DNA of 64,000 bases, from positions 23,728,640-23,792,639 of the forward strand of contig NC_053141.1 in the NCBI RefSeq assembly GCF_016808335.1, in the 5' to 3' direction. A model generated the notes under the pieces. That model did not search any database. It worked only from the letters and a program-made list of their open reading frames with translations, and was not told the origin of the DNA. The DNA is from Panicum virgatum. Its lineage: Eukaryota; Streptophyta; Magnoliopsida; Poales; Poaceae. A program made the position numbers and the translations under genes. Below are positions 47,129 through 58,284 of this stretch, piece by piece (the first letter of the stretch is position 1; each line of letters begins with the position of its first letter).

Positions 47129-48352
47129 TGTTGTCGGTCAAAACCCACCGGCGAGTAGCGACAGGCAACACGAAGAGCCGGGAGGTCGCCGGGGCGCTGG
47201 CAGGCACTGCTTCCTCGGACAACGGCCCGCAATCCGGCACACGCCGAAGATTCCGGAGAATGTAAGGCATGCCACCTGACCTATACCTGATCAGGAAGGT
47301 GCGAACATGCTTTAAACGATTTGCCTGCATGCACAAACACGTGTAAACATTAGTCCGAGCCGTGGTCGGCTCCCCGAGACGACTCTTGCATCGGCTTTCA
47401 AAGAACCGATCGAGTCCCGGTGTTAGATTGGATCTGCATCTATCCAGATATTGATAAATAAAGCAAATAATTATGAGAAACTTGCTTCAATTAAATCTAG
47501 CTGATCCGATCCACAATAGTAAAAGCTTCACCACTAGATCGGAACGTCCTACACATAACTAGGCCTAGCGAACATAACAGATAACTAAACCATAACAAAA
47601 AGCAGAGGCCTAAGAACTAGCAAGAGCCGATTCCCGGAACAATCCCTATTAAGGCTAAAATAAAGCATCTACTACATCACCGGAACATCCAATCCATTTG
47701 TAGGGCCTAACCTAGCAGATATTGAGCTAATCCTTATAAAATAAGAACAAACCATAACAGATTGGATCTACTAGATAGAAAAGAAGCAAGGTGTTAACTC
47801 TACGCAACTAACCCTCTGCAACGAGAATTAACTTAAGATCAAGCATGAATGCATAGAGAGAACATGATATTCGCATATGGTAAGCAACAAAAGCATAATG
47901 AATCTACCAAAAGCCATGCTACGAACATCAAGATAACTAGTACTACTCGCCATGAAAAACACTTCAGTACGAGTAATACCAAGGTAAAAGCAAGAACAAC
48001 ACTGCCCTGATCGCAAGAAGCGATCAGGGCAGCATGGCGCTTACTTGGATGAAACCCTAGAATTAGGGGTGGCAGTGTGCCGAGAGTTGTTGTTTGCAAA
48101 ACGTGATGACATTCCCCTTTTACGAATATTATAGGGTACATATTTATAGTCCGGAGACTTGGAAAACAATCTAAACTAATGTGTCCATATTGGACTCTAT
48201 CTCTAACTCAATCTGAACTAAATCTAAGGATACATAGCCCACATGGCCCAAATGCTCACATAGGAGCCGATTCGTAAGCCTTCTTCAATTTCTTCAGCAA
48301 GCCCAACTCACTCGCGGGCCATAATTGACCCTGTTAATTTATGGCGATAATA
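47129..48352 (-). repeat. Right (5') LTR of element C
   Basis: 1224 bp. Minus-strand TATA box at 48139-48149. It ends GATAATA rather than GATAACA, a change in the terminal CA. It is followed by the target repeat GTTCT and the remainder of D's LTR. Confidence 0.9.
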
Positions 48353-48552
48353 GTTCTGTACCTGTTTTACGTTTCCGCTGTATCAGACATTTTATCATTC
48401 ATGTAATAAATAACATTCGTACTTGCTTTATTATATCTTTTTACGTGATATGTGCTGTGATATACTGTTCATTCTGTTGTATATACGTGTGACTTGATCC
48501 TGGCACGTATATGATTGCTCAGTTTATGTCCTTTTGTAAACCGGGTGTTACA

Positions 48553-49544
48553 GAGTGGTATCAGAGCTATATCGACTGTAGGACGAAAGCCTAGATAGAA
48601 CTGGTCGAGTTTTAGGTCTTCTTCTCCATATCCTTGGATGCTGAAACTATTTTGCTATTATATTCCTTGAATTCTAAGATTTTTACTCGTCTTGCCTTGA
48701 TTTTTCTCTATAGAATAGTTTCCGTAGATTCTGGCCTAAAGTAAGTCAACCGACCATCATAGGTGTAAGCTAAATGACCCTTTATAATAGCACGATAGAA
48801 CGTCCTGCGACGCGTTGTGTTAGTCGAGTGGTGTGTTAAACTCAGCTAAAGTATAAAATTTGTATGTCTGTTATTGTGCAAATGTTTGATTTGGATCTTT
48901 GGTTGATTGCATAGCTTAGTAGTTAAATTTGTTTAATAAAAAAATTAGCTCTTAAGTTAAAGTTTAAATAATTAATAAAATGAGTTAGATCGTTGGGGTT
49001 AAACCATACACTCTGTTTCCCTCCACTTTATCATGCCTAAGTCTTCCTTGCAGAAAGATATCATATCCGTCTGAAATTATTTCTGCTATATCTTTGCTCA
49101 CACATCTTTTGTTCAAATCAGATGGTGAACACCAAGAGCACCGGTACCGGAATGCCGATGCCTCCACCCTTGACTCCGGAGCAGTTCTTCCAGCTCCAGA
49201 TGCAGATGATGGCCACCCTGAACAACACTGTTCAGGCATTGCAGCATGTTCACACACAGCCTCCGCCTCCTCCACCACCGCAGGCCCGCGACAGGCGTGC
49301 GGAGTTTCTGAGGGGTCACCCGCCGACGTTCTCCCACACGTCTGACCCACTCCAGGCGGACGACTGGCTCCGTGCAGTGGAGCGCCAGTTGGACATCGCA
49401 CAGTGCGATGAGCGGGAGCGTGTCCTGTACACAGCAGGACAGCTGCGAGGGGCAGCTCTCGACTGGTGGGAGTCCCACCGGATTCAGGACCGCGAGGATT
49501 TCACCTGGACCCAATTCTGGGAGCGGTTCCGCAACCACCACGTC
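48553..49544 (+). mobile_element. Element D internal region: primer site, leader and 5' part of gag
   Basis: Three bases after the LTR, TGGTATCAGAGC (48556-48567) is the initiator-Met tRNA primer-binding site. A leader of about 560 bp similar to that of F follows, then ATG 49122. The reading frame MVNTKSTGTGMP...[17 protein letters not shown], with a run of seven Pro and [13 protein letters not shown], matches element F's gag and is open until element E interrupts it after FRNHHV at 49544. The rest of D is outside the window. Confidence 0.88.
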
Positions 49545-52500
49545 TGTAACACCCTAATTCAAATTTCAGTATTTAATAATAAATTTAATTGGCTTTATTT
49601 AATTTTCTAAGGATTTAATTGGCTTAGATTGCATTTAACCTAATTTTGTTGCACAAATAATTAAAATTTATTTTTAGGGCTAACTTGTTTGTGCATACAT
49701 GCTGATGCATTTGTTTTATTGGTTTGAGTGCATAGGTGCTTGAATTCAAAGTTGTTTTTGAATTCAAATAGTTGAGTTTGAAAAGGAATAGAAATAGGAA
49801 AGGAAAAGGAGAAAGGAAAACCTGAAAATAGAAACTCTGAAACCAACCCAACCCAGCAACCTAGCTCAGCTTTTCCTCTCCCTCTCCTTGCCTTCAGCCC
49901 AGCAGCCCAACCCGCAAACCTTCTTCCTAGCCCAAACCGTCAGCCCAGGCAATCTCCACGCGTCCGGCCCACGTCCCATTTTCCCGCAGCAAACCTAGCC
50001 CAAGCGCCTTGGCCCAGCACCTTGGCCTCCTTCCCTGGCCTGCTCCAGCTCGCCCCGCAAGCCCAGCAACTCGCGCGCGCCCCGGCCTACCCCGCTTCGG
50101 CCCACGCGCCGATCAGTCCCGCTCCGCGCGACGACGCACCTCAGGTCCACCCTCCAGCGAGTCCAAACACCCGCGCGGACGCGACATCACCCTTGCTCGC
50201 TTGGCCCCACCGATCAACGAGCCACCCCGCGTCCCGCTGCGAGCGCCAGCGCCAACGCCCTTTCACCTGGGCCCGCACGACAGCGCGCTCGCACGCGCCC
50301 CATTAGCCCAGCGCGCTCGCCCGCCCGCGCCCCACTTCTCTCGCTGCCATGCTGGGCCCACACGCCAGCCCCTTCTTCCCCGCTCGCGCAGCGCCCGCAA
50401 CCATCACGCCGAGATCTCCGGCGAACTCTCCGTCCCAGGCCCGCACGCCGAGACCCTGGCTTTCCCTTTAAACCTCCACACGGCGGCCCCTGCGACCCAT
50501 CCCCACCTCTCCAGCCGCCTCAAACCCTAGCCGCCGCTGCCCTCCGAACTCAGAGCAGAGCAGAGTGCTGCACCGCCGCGGGCCGGCCGCTCCACTACCT
50601 CCTAGCCCCGGCCAACCACTGAATTAGCTCCGCCATGGCCCCAGAAAACTTCCTGCGGCCCCTGCATCGGCCCTAGGCCATTGCCTCGCCGGAATCGTGC
50701 CCCAGCTCCAACTCCGGTGAGTTCCGTCCGCGCCGTGATTCCTTGCCGCCGGCGAAGCCCAGGCTGTTCTGACCCCTTGTGTACCCTCACAGGGCCCGTG
50801 CGCACCTCCTCCGTGGGTCAGCAGGCCCGGCGCACCCCTTCAGCGGCCACCTCTGCGAGCGCCGCCCGCGACCCGCCGCTCGACGTCGTCGCCGTCCGCC
50901 CTGCACGGCCGCACCAGCCCGTTCCGACCCTCGGTAAGCACCCTCAGGCCATCCCAAGCCTTTTTGCGCTAGATTAGGTATGCCGTAGCCCTGGAGTCCC
51001 CGGAGCACCCGCTCGCCGGCGAGGGTCTCCGTGCAGAGCCGCCGCCGTCCATGTTCACGCCGTCCCGAGCTCCAATCCCCCGTCCTGAGCACGCAGGTGG
51101 ACCACGCGTGCCGTTCTCGAGCTCCTAGGCCAAATCCCGGGGCAAACAATGCACGGGAGCGCAGTTTTGGCTTGCTCCGGCGAACTCGCCGCCGCGGAGC
51201 CGCGCTCCGGCGAGTCCCGCCGCCGCCCCACGCGCCCAAACTCCCAGGGCCATCCGATCCGAGCCCAGCGGTCACGATTAGATCGTGGCCCGATCCGATC
51301 TGATCCGTCAGATCGTGATCCAACGGCCCTTATTTGAAGATACCGGTTCGGCCTGGTAATTTTGTTAAAGAGCCCCTGCCCTTCCTTGAATTCAACCCGC
51401 CGTCCTAGCCTGTTCAAAAATATTTCCAGTTAGGTCCGGTTTTTAACGAATAGGACCCTGAGCTTTTCCCTATTAGAACCCGCCGTCCAGACCTGCCATT
51501 TTTGCACGTTAGACCCTGGAACTAAGGTTTAATTACGTTTAGACCCTCGGTTTTTGCAGAAAACCCCCTGGAACCTAGTTTTTATCGCAGATAAGCCCCT
51601 AGAACTTGTTTTTGGCCTAGATTATGCGTTTTAGCTCCGTTTTAGGCGTTCTTTATATCCACGCGATCGTTGTAACGCGTAGAATAGTTTTAGACTAGTT
51701 TAGTGTGCTGTTTCTATGTATTGATGTACTGTTTCTTAGTTTTTGTTAGTGTTTGCTTGTATGTTTATTGTTGTGCCTTGTTTTGGCCATGTGTTCGTGA
51801 GTAGACGTTGAGCTACCGGAGGAGCATCAGTACCAGTACCAGAAGCCATCTTCAGAGCAGTTTGAGCAGCAGAAGAACTTTTGAGAGAGGCAAGTATAAC
51901 ATGAACACCCCCTATCACCTTTAATTATAATTTCATACTGCATTTTAATACTGTATGCCTATAAGGACTTTCCTAGCCACTTTATATCCTTTATATATCC
52001 CTTGGGGTTGCATTTTGTTTAGTTGTGCTAGGTTGCTGCGCTATAACACTTAATGGTCCTTTTTAATTAAATTGATTAATGGTTTACTTGAACTTAATTC
52101 TGAGAGTGGCCCTCTGTGTGGATGAGTGGCTCACGTCTCGTTAAAAGATGGTTTTTGTAGAAACATGGTTTAGGGGGCCAGCACGGTGCTTACTGCCTGG
52201 TTGGCCACTCTCCATAAGGACCGGTTCATAGAGCGACAACCTGGGACAACAGCGCTACCACAAGACTGGAATGGGACGGTCTTGGCGTAATAATTAAGTC
52301 TTTTTGCTTTGGAGTAACTTACCGACGGGGCAAGGGTGGTAAGCTTCTATGTCCCTCGTACTGAGTGGCCTCGTCGATGACGCCCACTAGACCTGCTCCA
52401 TAGTCGCCGATCCAACCCTCGCGGTTACTCCTTACCAACGAGATTCTTTGTAAAGGCCTCGTAGTGAGTCGCTAGCCATCTCACCTAAGGAAGTGTGATG

Positions 52501-53227
52501 AACAACTGGCGTAGCTCACGACTTGTGGGTAAAGATGTGCAACCTCTGCAGAGTGTAAAACTGGTATACTAGCCGTGCTCACGGTTATGAGTGGCCCAGA
52601 TCCTCCTTTTGATTAGTGGGGTTGTCTCCTTCCGACGAGGGAGGTGCCTCTCGGGGTTACCTTGGTATGGTTTTGGTATGGTTCTCAGTAATTACATAAT
52701 TAATTCTGATTAATTACTATGTAACTGGGTTCATGGTAATTCATCAACTTGTAGTAAATAGCTTTAATAAAATTTTGCCAACACTTAAAAGCTAATGCAT
52801 TCAGTCAGCCAACCTTAGAGCCTCATAGTTTGTGTTATACTTGTTGAGTACAAGTTGTGTACTCACCCTTGCCTCTTCTCTACTTTCTCCTCTTGGTTAT
52901 GCTACTGCTGCTCAATTCCTGCCGACACGAGGGAGTTCGCTCAGCGCTTCCAGGACTACGAGGACTTCTAGGCGTTCGTCTCCCAGTCGACGTCCCTGTG
53001 GCGCCCTGCTCAGCTTCGGAGAGCTTTTATCGTATTTGTACTTCGCTTCCGCTGTATCAGACATTTTTGTCATTAATGTAATAAATAATATTTGTATTCA
53101 TTTTATTATATCTTTATTTGTGATATGTGCTGTGATATACTGTTCATTCTATTGTATATACATGTGACTTGATCCTGGCACGTATATGATTGCTCGGTTT
53201 ATGTTCTTTTATAAACCGGGTGTTACA
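49545..53227 (+). repeat. 5' LTR of element E (Tekay/Del-like)
   Basis: It runs from TGTAACACCC at 49545 to GGTGTTACA at 53227 (3683 bp), inserted in element D's gag after ACGTC (49540-49544). Landmarks match LTRs A, D and F. GC-rich open frames between 50009 and 51340 are LTR leader sequence on both strands. Confidence 0.9.
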
Positions 53228-54266
53228 GAGTGGTATCAGAGCCGTATCGTCTGTAGGACAAAGCCTAGATAGAACTGGTCGAGTTTTAGGACTTCTTCTC
53301 TCCAATCCTTATCTGCTGAAACTATTTTACTATTATACCCCTTGAATTCTATGACTTTTACCCGTCTTGCCTTGATTTCTCTCTCTGAAGAATAGTTTTC
53401 GTAGATTTGGCCTGGATCAGTCATCTGACCACCATGAGTATTAGCTAAGTGACCCTTTTATAATAATACGGTAGTACGTTCTGCGACGCGTTGTGTTAGT
53501 CGAGTCGTATGTTAAACTCGGCTAAGTAGTGAAAATTGTCTGCTTGTTATTATGCTACATGTTTGATTTGGATTTTTGGTTGATTGCATAGTTTAGTAGT
53601 TAAATTTTGTTTAATGAAAATCAGTGTTAAGTTAAAGTTAATTAATTAATAAAATGAGTTAGATCATTGGGGGTAAAACCATCCACTCCATCCTCTCCAC
53701 TTCATCATGCCTTGGGTTTCTGTCTTGTTGAGAAGAAGGATAGCGCGAAGAGAAGGTGATATCCAGAGATTCACCAACGAGGACGTCGGTTTTTGTAAGG
53801 GGGTAGGGATGTGACACCCTGGCCTGCAAATAGTACAGGAGAACTTGAGAATCTCTCAGACGAGACAGAAGAGTTATACTACAGTTCCCTTTTTCTCGGA
53901 TTTATGTAACACCTATCTGGAGTTTTTCTCTCTTCCTTGACCTTACCAATCTGTATTTCCTTTTATTCCAGCTCAGATGTCGGCAGAACAAAAAGACCTT
54001 GGAGACAGAGCAATGTGGGTGATGGTGAGAAAGCCTGTCCGTGTTGCCACTTCTATGGCGTCCCTTGTCGTCAAGTTCGTGCGACTGAAGATGAAGCCAC
54101 AACTAGGAGGAACCAGAGGTTGTTCTCCAGTACAAAGAGAAAGATGTCCCATCAAGAGCAGCTAGCAGAGGATTCCCTTTTCCTTGACTCTCCATCGGTC
54201 GATGAGCTACAGACCATCTAGAAGAGAAAGGATCCTAAGTGCTCTAGAGATACACAGGCCGAGAAT
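53228..54266 (+). mobile_element. Element E internal remnant joined to a foreign 3' end
   Basis: TGGTATCAGAGC at 53231-53242 is the Met-tRNA primer site. The leader matches those of D and F up to about 53715 (TTCATCATGCC), then similarity stops. There is no gag-pol. Instead an unrelated stretch leads to TAAGGGGGTAGGGA (53796-53809), a polypurine tract like F's. It is followed by TGTGACACCCTGGCC at 53810, which looks like the start of an LTR from another family. An exon-like segment follows (53970-54222: pyrimidine tract and CAG at about 53972, then a frame with ACPCCHFYGVPCRQ and SVDELQTI-stop). I do not recognise that product. Element F then interrupts at 54267. Confidence 0.55.
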
Positions 54267-57200
54267 TGTAACACCCTAATTTTAAATTTCAGTATTTATT
54301 AATAAATTAATTGGCTTTAGTTAAATTTTCTAAGGTTGATTGTGTTTAGTTGGCATTTAATCTAATTTTTGTTCCTTAATTAATTAAAATTTATCATAGG
54401 TTTAAATTTTTGTTGCCTTCATGCTGGTGCATAATTTTATTTGAGTGTGGTTTGAATTCAAATTCAAATTTGAATTCAAACTTTGTTTGAATTAGACTTA
54501 GAAAAGAAAAAGAAATAGAAAAGGAACCCATAAACCAAACCCAAAACTCAACCCAGCCCAAAACCCAGCTAGCAGCTCAGCCCGGCCCACTCTCCCCTCC
54601 TCCTCCCGCTCGGCCCAACCCAAGCCAATGCCTCAGCCAGCCCGCTCTCCGGCCCGCTACGCCACTCCCCCGCACGGCCCGCCCCACGGCCTGCCTTCGC
54701 GCTCGGCCCAGCCCGCGCCCTCTCTCCCTCACGCGCAGCCTAGCACGCGCTCGCGCCGGCCTGCTCCCCTGGCTCCCTGCGCGCCCGACCCCACCTGTCG
54801 GCTCCGCCTTCCCCGTCGCGCCGCGCAGCAACGCACTCCCGTGATCTCCGGCCGAGATCCCCGGCGAGCCCCGCGCCCGAATCCCACCCGAGATCCCTGG
54901 TTTCCCCTTCTTAAACCCAGCCACACCCCCCTGCGCCGCCATCCCCATCCCGCAGCCGCCGCGAACCCTATCCGCCGCCGCCCTTCAAGCTCAGCGCGGA
55001 GCAGAGCCCTGCGCCGCTCAAATCCGCCGCACCACCGCCTCCCCGATCACCGGAGTCGCCGCAGGAGCTTCACCTCGGATCCAGGAGCATCGCCGGCCAC
55101 CCCCTTAGCCCTTGGCACTGCTCCATCCCCGTAATTTCCAACTGAGACCGCCGCAGGTGAGTGCGGAACTCACCGTGTTTCAGCGCCGCCGTTGGCGTTT
55201 TGGCCTCTCTGACCACCTTCCTGGAACCACAGCTCGATCGCGCACTCACTTGTGGGACTTGGAGGCCGGAAGCTCCGTCTTCTCGACCCTACCAGGAACC
55301 TCGTCGGACCGCAGCCGCAGGATCAGGCCGACGGTCTTCCAGCGCCGCTTCTCCGCCCAAAGTGAGCTTCTGGTGAGCTTCTCCATGCGCCAATCTTGCT
55401 TCTCGTTCGGTTAGTGCTTCAATTTTAGCCCTGGCACGGCGGGAACGCCCGGCTCCGATGAGCCCGTCGCCGCAGTGCCGCCTCACCCGTCGAGCTCCAC
55501 GCTTCGGTCACCCCCGACCCGCGCACGAGGCCCCAGAGGGTCACGCGTGTTGCGATCGTCCTTTTGCACCAAACCATAGGCCAAAATACCCCCTGTAGCG
55601 CCTAGGCCGCCTTCTCCGACGATCTTCCGGTGAAGCGCCGCCGCAGGGGCCCTGTTCCGGTGGCTCTGCGCCGCCGCCAGAGCACCCAAACAATCCCAGG
55701 CCGCACGATCCGAGATCTGCGCCCAAGATTAGAAGCCATATACCCCTTCATCCAGAGCCACCAGATCGAGATCCAACGGCCTGGATCCAAGGATACCGGT
55801 TCGGCCTGGCTTATTTGCTAAAGAGCCCCTCCTTTTATTTAGAATCAATCCACAGTCCATCAGTGTTCAAAATAAATTCCAGTTAGGTCCTGGTTTTAAC
55901 ACTTAAGCCCCTGAGCTTTCCCAAATTAGCACCCGCAGTCCAGGCCCTGTGTTTTTGCATGCTAGCCCTTAGATTTAATGTTTAATTACGTTTAGGCCCT
56001 CGGTTTTAGCAGAAAAGCCCCTGAAACTTCAGTTTTCTTACAAATAAGCCCCTAGAACTTGTTTTTAGCCTAGAATACGCGTTTTAGCTCCGATTTTAGC
56101 GTTCTTTATATCCACGCGATCGTTGTAACGCGTAGGATAGTTCTAGAATAGTTTTGTGCGCTGTTTTCATGTATTGATGTACTGTTTCTTAGTTTTTGTT
56201 AGTGTTTGCTCGTATGCTTATTTTCGTGCATTGTTTTGGCCATGTGTTCGTGAGTAGACGTGGATCCATCTGAGGAGCCCCAGTACCAGTACCCGGAGCA
56301 GCCGTCTTCGGATCAGATTGAGCAGCAGCAGGAGCAGTACGAGGAAGGCAAGTATAACATGAACAACCTATCACTTTTAAATACAATTTCATACTGCATT
56401 TTAATACTGTATGCCTATAAGGATTTCCTAGCCTCTTTATATCCTTTATATATACCTTTGGGTTGCATTTTGGTTAGTTGTGCTAGGTTGCTGCGCTATA
56501 ACACACTCTGGTCCTTTTTAATTAATTTGATTAATGGTTTACTTGAACTTAATTCTGAGAGTGGCACTCTGTGTGGCTTGAGTGGCTCACGTCTCGTTAA
56601 AAGATGGTTTTTGTAGAAACATGGTTTAGGGGGCCAGCACGGTGCTTAATGCCTGGTTGGCCACTCTCCATAAGGACCGGTTCATAGAGCGACAACCTGG
56701 GACAACAGCGCTACCACAAGGCTAGAATGGGATAGACTTGGCGTAATAACTAGATCTTTTTGGTTTGGAGTAACTTACCTGCGGGGCAAGAGTAGTAAGC
56801 TTCAATGGTCCCTGCTCCTCCGGCTTGGTCTGTGCTTGGATTTCGCTCCTGTGCTTGTACCCCCGGAGGTGGGCCCCATCGTCGCCGACCTAACTCTCGC
56901 GGTTACGCCTTACCAACGAGATTCTTTTTAAAGGCCTCGTAGTGAGTCGCTGGCCATCTCACCTAAGGAAGTGTGATGAACAACTGGTGTAGCTCACGAC
57001 TTGTGGGTAAAGATGTGCAACCTCTGCAGAGTGTAAAACTGGTATACTAGCCGTGCTCACGGTTATGAGCGGCCCAGATCCTCCTTTTGATTAGTGAAGT
57101 TATCTCCTTCCGACGAGGGAGGTGCTTCTCGGGGTTTACCTTGGTGGCTTGGTCGGGGTTGGGTTCTCAGTAGTAGTATAATTAATTCTGATTAATTACT

Positions 57201-57712
57201 ATGTAACTGGGTTAATGGTAATTCATCAACTCGTAGTAAATAGCTTTAATAAAATTTTGCCAACACTTAAAAGCTAATGCAGTTGAGTCAGCCAGCCTAG
57301 AGCCTCATAGTTTGTGTTATACTTGTTGAGTACAAGTTGTGTACTCACTCTTGCCTCTTCTCTACTTTTTCCTCTCGGCTACGCTACTGCTGCTCAGTTC
57401 CTGCCGACACGAGGGAGTTCGTCCAGCGCTACCAGGACTACGAGGACTTCTAGGTGCTTCGTCTCCCAGTCGACGTCCCTGTGGCGCCCTGCTTCAGCTT
57501 CTGAGAGCTTTATCGTATTTTTTGTACTTCGCTTCCGCTGTATCAGACATTTTGTCATTATTGTAATAAATAACATTCGTATACGCTTTATTATATCTAT
57601 TTACGTGATATGTGCTATGATATACTGTTCATTCTGTTGTATATACGTGTGACTTGATCCTGGCACGTATATGATTGCTCGGTTTATGTTCTTTTATAAA
57701 CCGGGTGTTACA
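54267..57712 (+). repeat. 5' LTR of element F
   Basis: 3446 bp, TGTAACACCC to GGTGTTACA. GC-rich leader at 54540-55800; conserved CGCGATCGTTGTAACGCGTA at about 56115; peptide-like segments at about 56257-56362 and 57400-57453. The 168-residue frame at 54628 recurs in the 3' LTR and looks like leader composition rather than a gene. Confidence 0.95.
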
Positions 57713-57715
57713 GAG

Positions 57716-57727
57716 TGGTATCAGAGC
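57716..57727 (+). other. Primer-binding site of element F
   Basis: TGGTATCAGAGC, three bases after the LTR, complements the 3' end of initiator Met tRNA. The same site occurs in D (48556) and E (53231). Confidence 0.9.
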
Positions 57728-58284
57728 CGTATCGACTGTAGGACGAAGCCTAGATAGAAGTGGTCGAGTTTTAGGACTTCTTCTCTCCAATCCTTGACTG
57801 CTGAAACTATTTTACTATTATACCCCTTGACTTCTATGGCTTTTTACCCTTCTTGCCTTGATTTCTCTCTCTGAAGAATAGTTTTCGTAGATTTTGGCCT
57901 GAATCAGTCATCTGACCTCCATGGGCATAGCTAGGTGACCCTTTTTATAATAACACGATAGCACGTTCTGCGACGCGTTGTGTTAGTCGAGTCTTTTGTT
58001 AAACTCGGCTAAGTCGTGAAAATTGTCTGCTTGTTATTATGCTACATGCTTGATTTGGATTTTTGACTGATTGTATAGCTTAATAGTTTAAATGTGTTTA
58101 AAGAAAATCACTTGGATGTTAAAGTTAACTAATTAATAAAATGAGTTAGATCGTTGGGGGTAAAACAGTCAACTCTATCCTGTCTACTTTATCATGGCTG
58201 AGTCTTTTTCCGCAAAGAGTTATCATATCCATCTGAATTTATCCCTGCAATATCCTTACTCGTGAAATCTTTTGTTCAAATCAG

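Larger units (their letters stand above)
34825..48352 (-). mobile_element. Tat-lineage Ty3/gypsy retrotransposon C with genes on the opposite strand
   Basis: LTRs: 34825-36014 and 47129-48352, both starting TGTTGTCGGTC and ending GATAACA or GATAATA. The target repeats GTTCC (34820-34824) and GTTCT (48353-48357) differ by one base, and removing the element restores D's LTR. The minus strand carries gag-protease (43945-47076), then RT/RNase H/integrase (40489-43876). The plus strand carries two accessory genes between integrase and the 3' LTR (36277-36837 and 37230-40180). Primer site at 47105-47123, polypurine tract at 36015-36033. I count 12 substitutions in the first ~310 aligned LTR bases, so C is much older than F. 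Confidence 0.92.
31298..48552 (+). repeat. 5' LTR of element D, interrupted by element C
   Basis: The LTR starts TGTAACACCC at 31298 and continues to 34824. Element C occupies 34825-48352. The LTR resumes after the target repeat at 48358 and ends GGTGTTACA at 48552. Without C it is about 3.72 kb, against 3446 bp for F and 3683 bp for E. It holds the same landmarks as A, E and F: a GC-rich leader, GATCGTTGTAAC, the GAGTAGACGTTGA segment, and CTTGTTGAGTACAAGTTGTG. Open frames in its GC-rich half are not convincing genes. Confidence 0.88.

Noticed and set aside
49122..49544. Complete small gag-like gene
   Set aside because: It is the 5' part of element D's gag, cut by element E; the last residues of the apparent frame are LTR sequence.
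54628..55134. A 168-residue Pro/Arg-rich frame, repeated at 63249-63755
   Set aside because: It lies in the GC-rich leader of LTR F, both strands are open there, and the composition is typical of such leaders. Its repetition only reflects the LTR pair.
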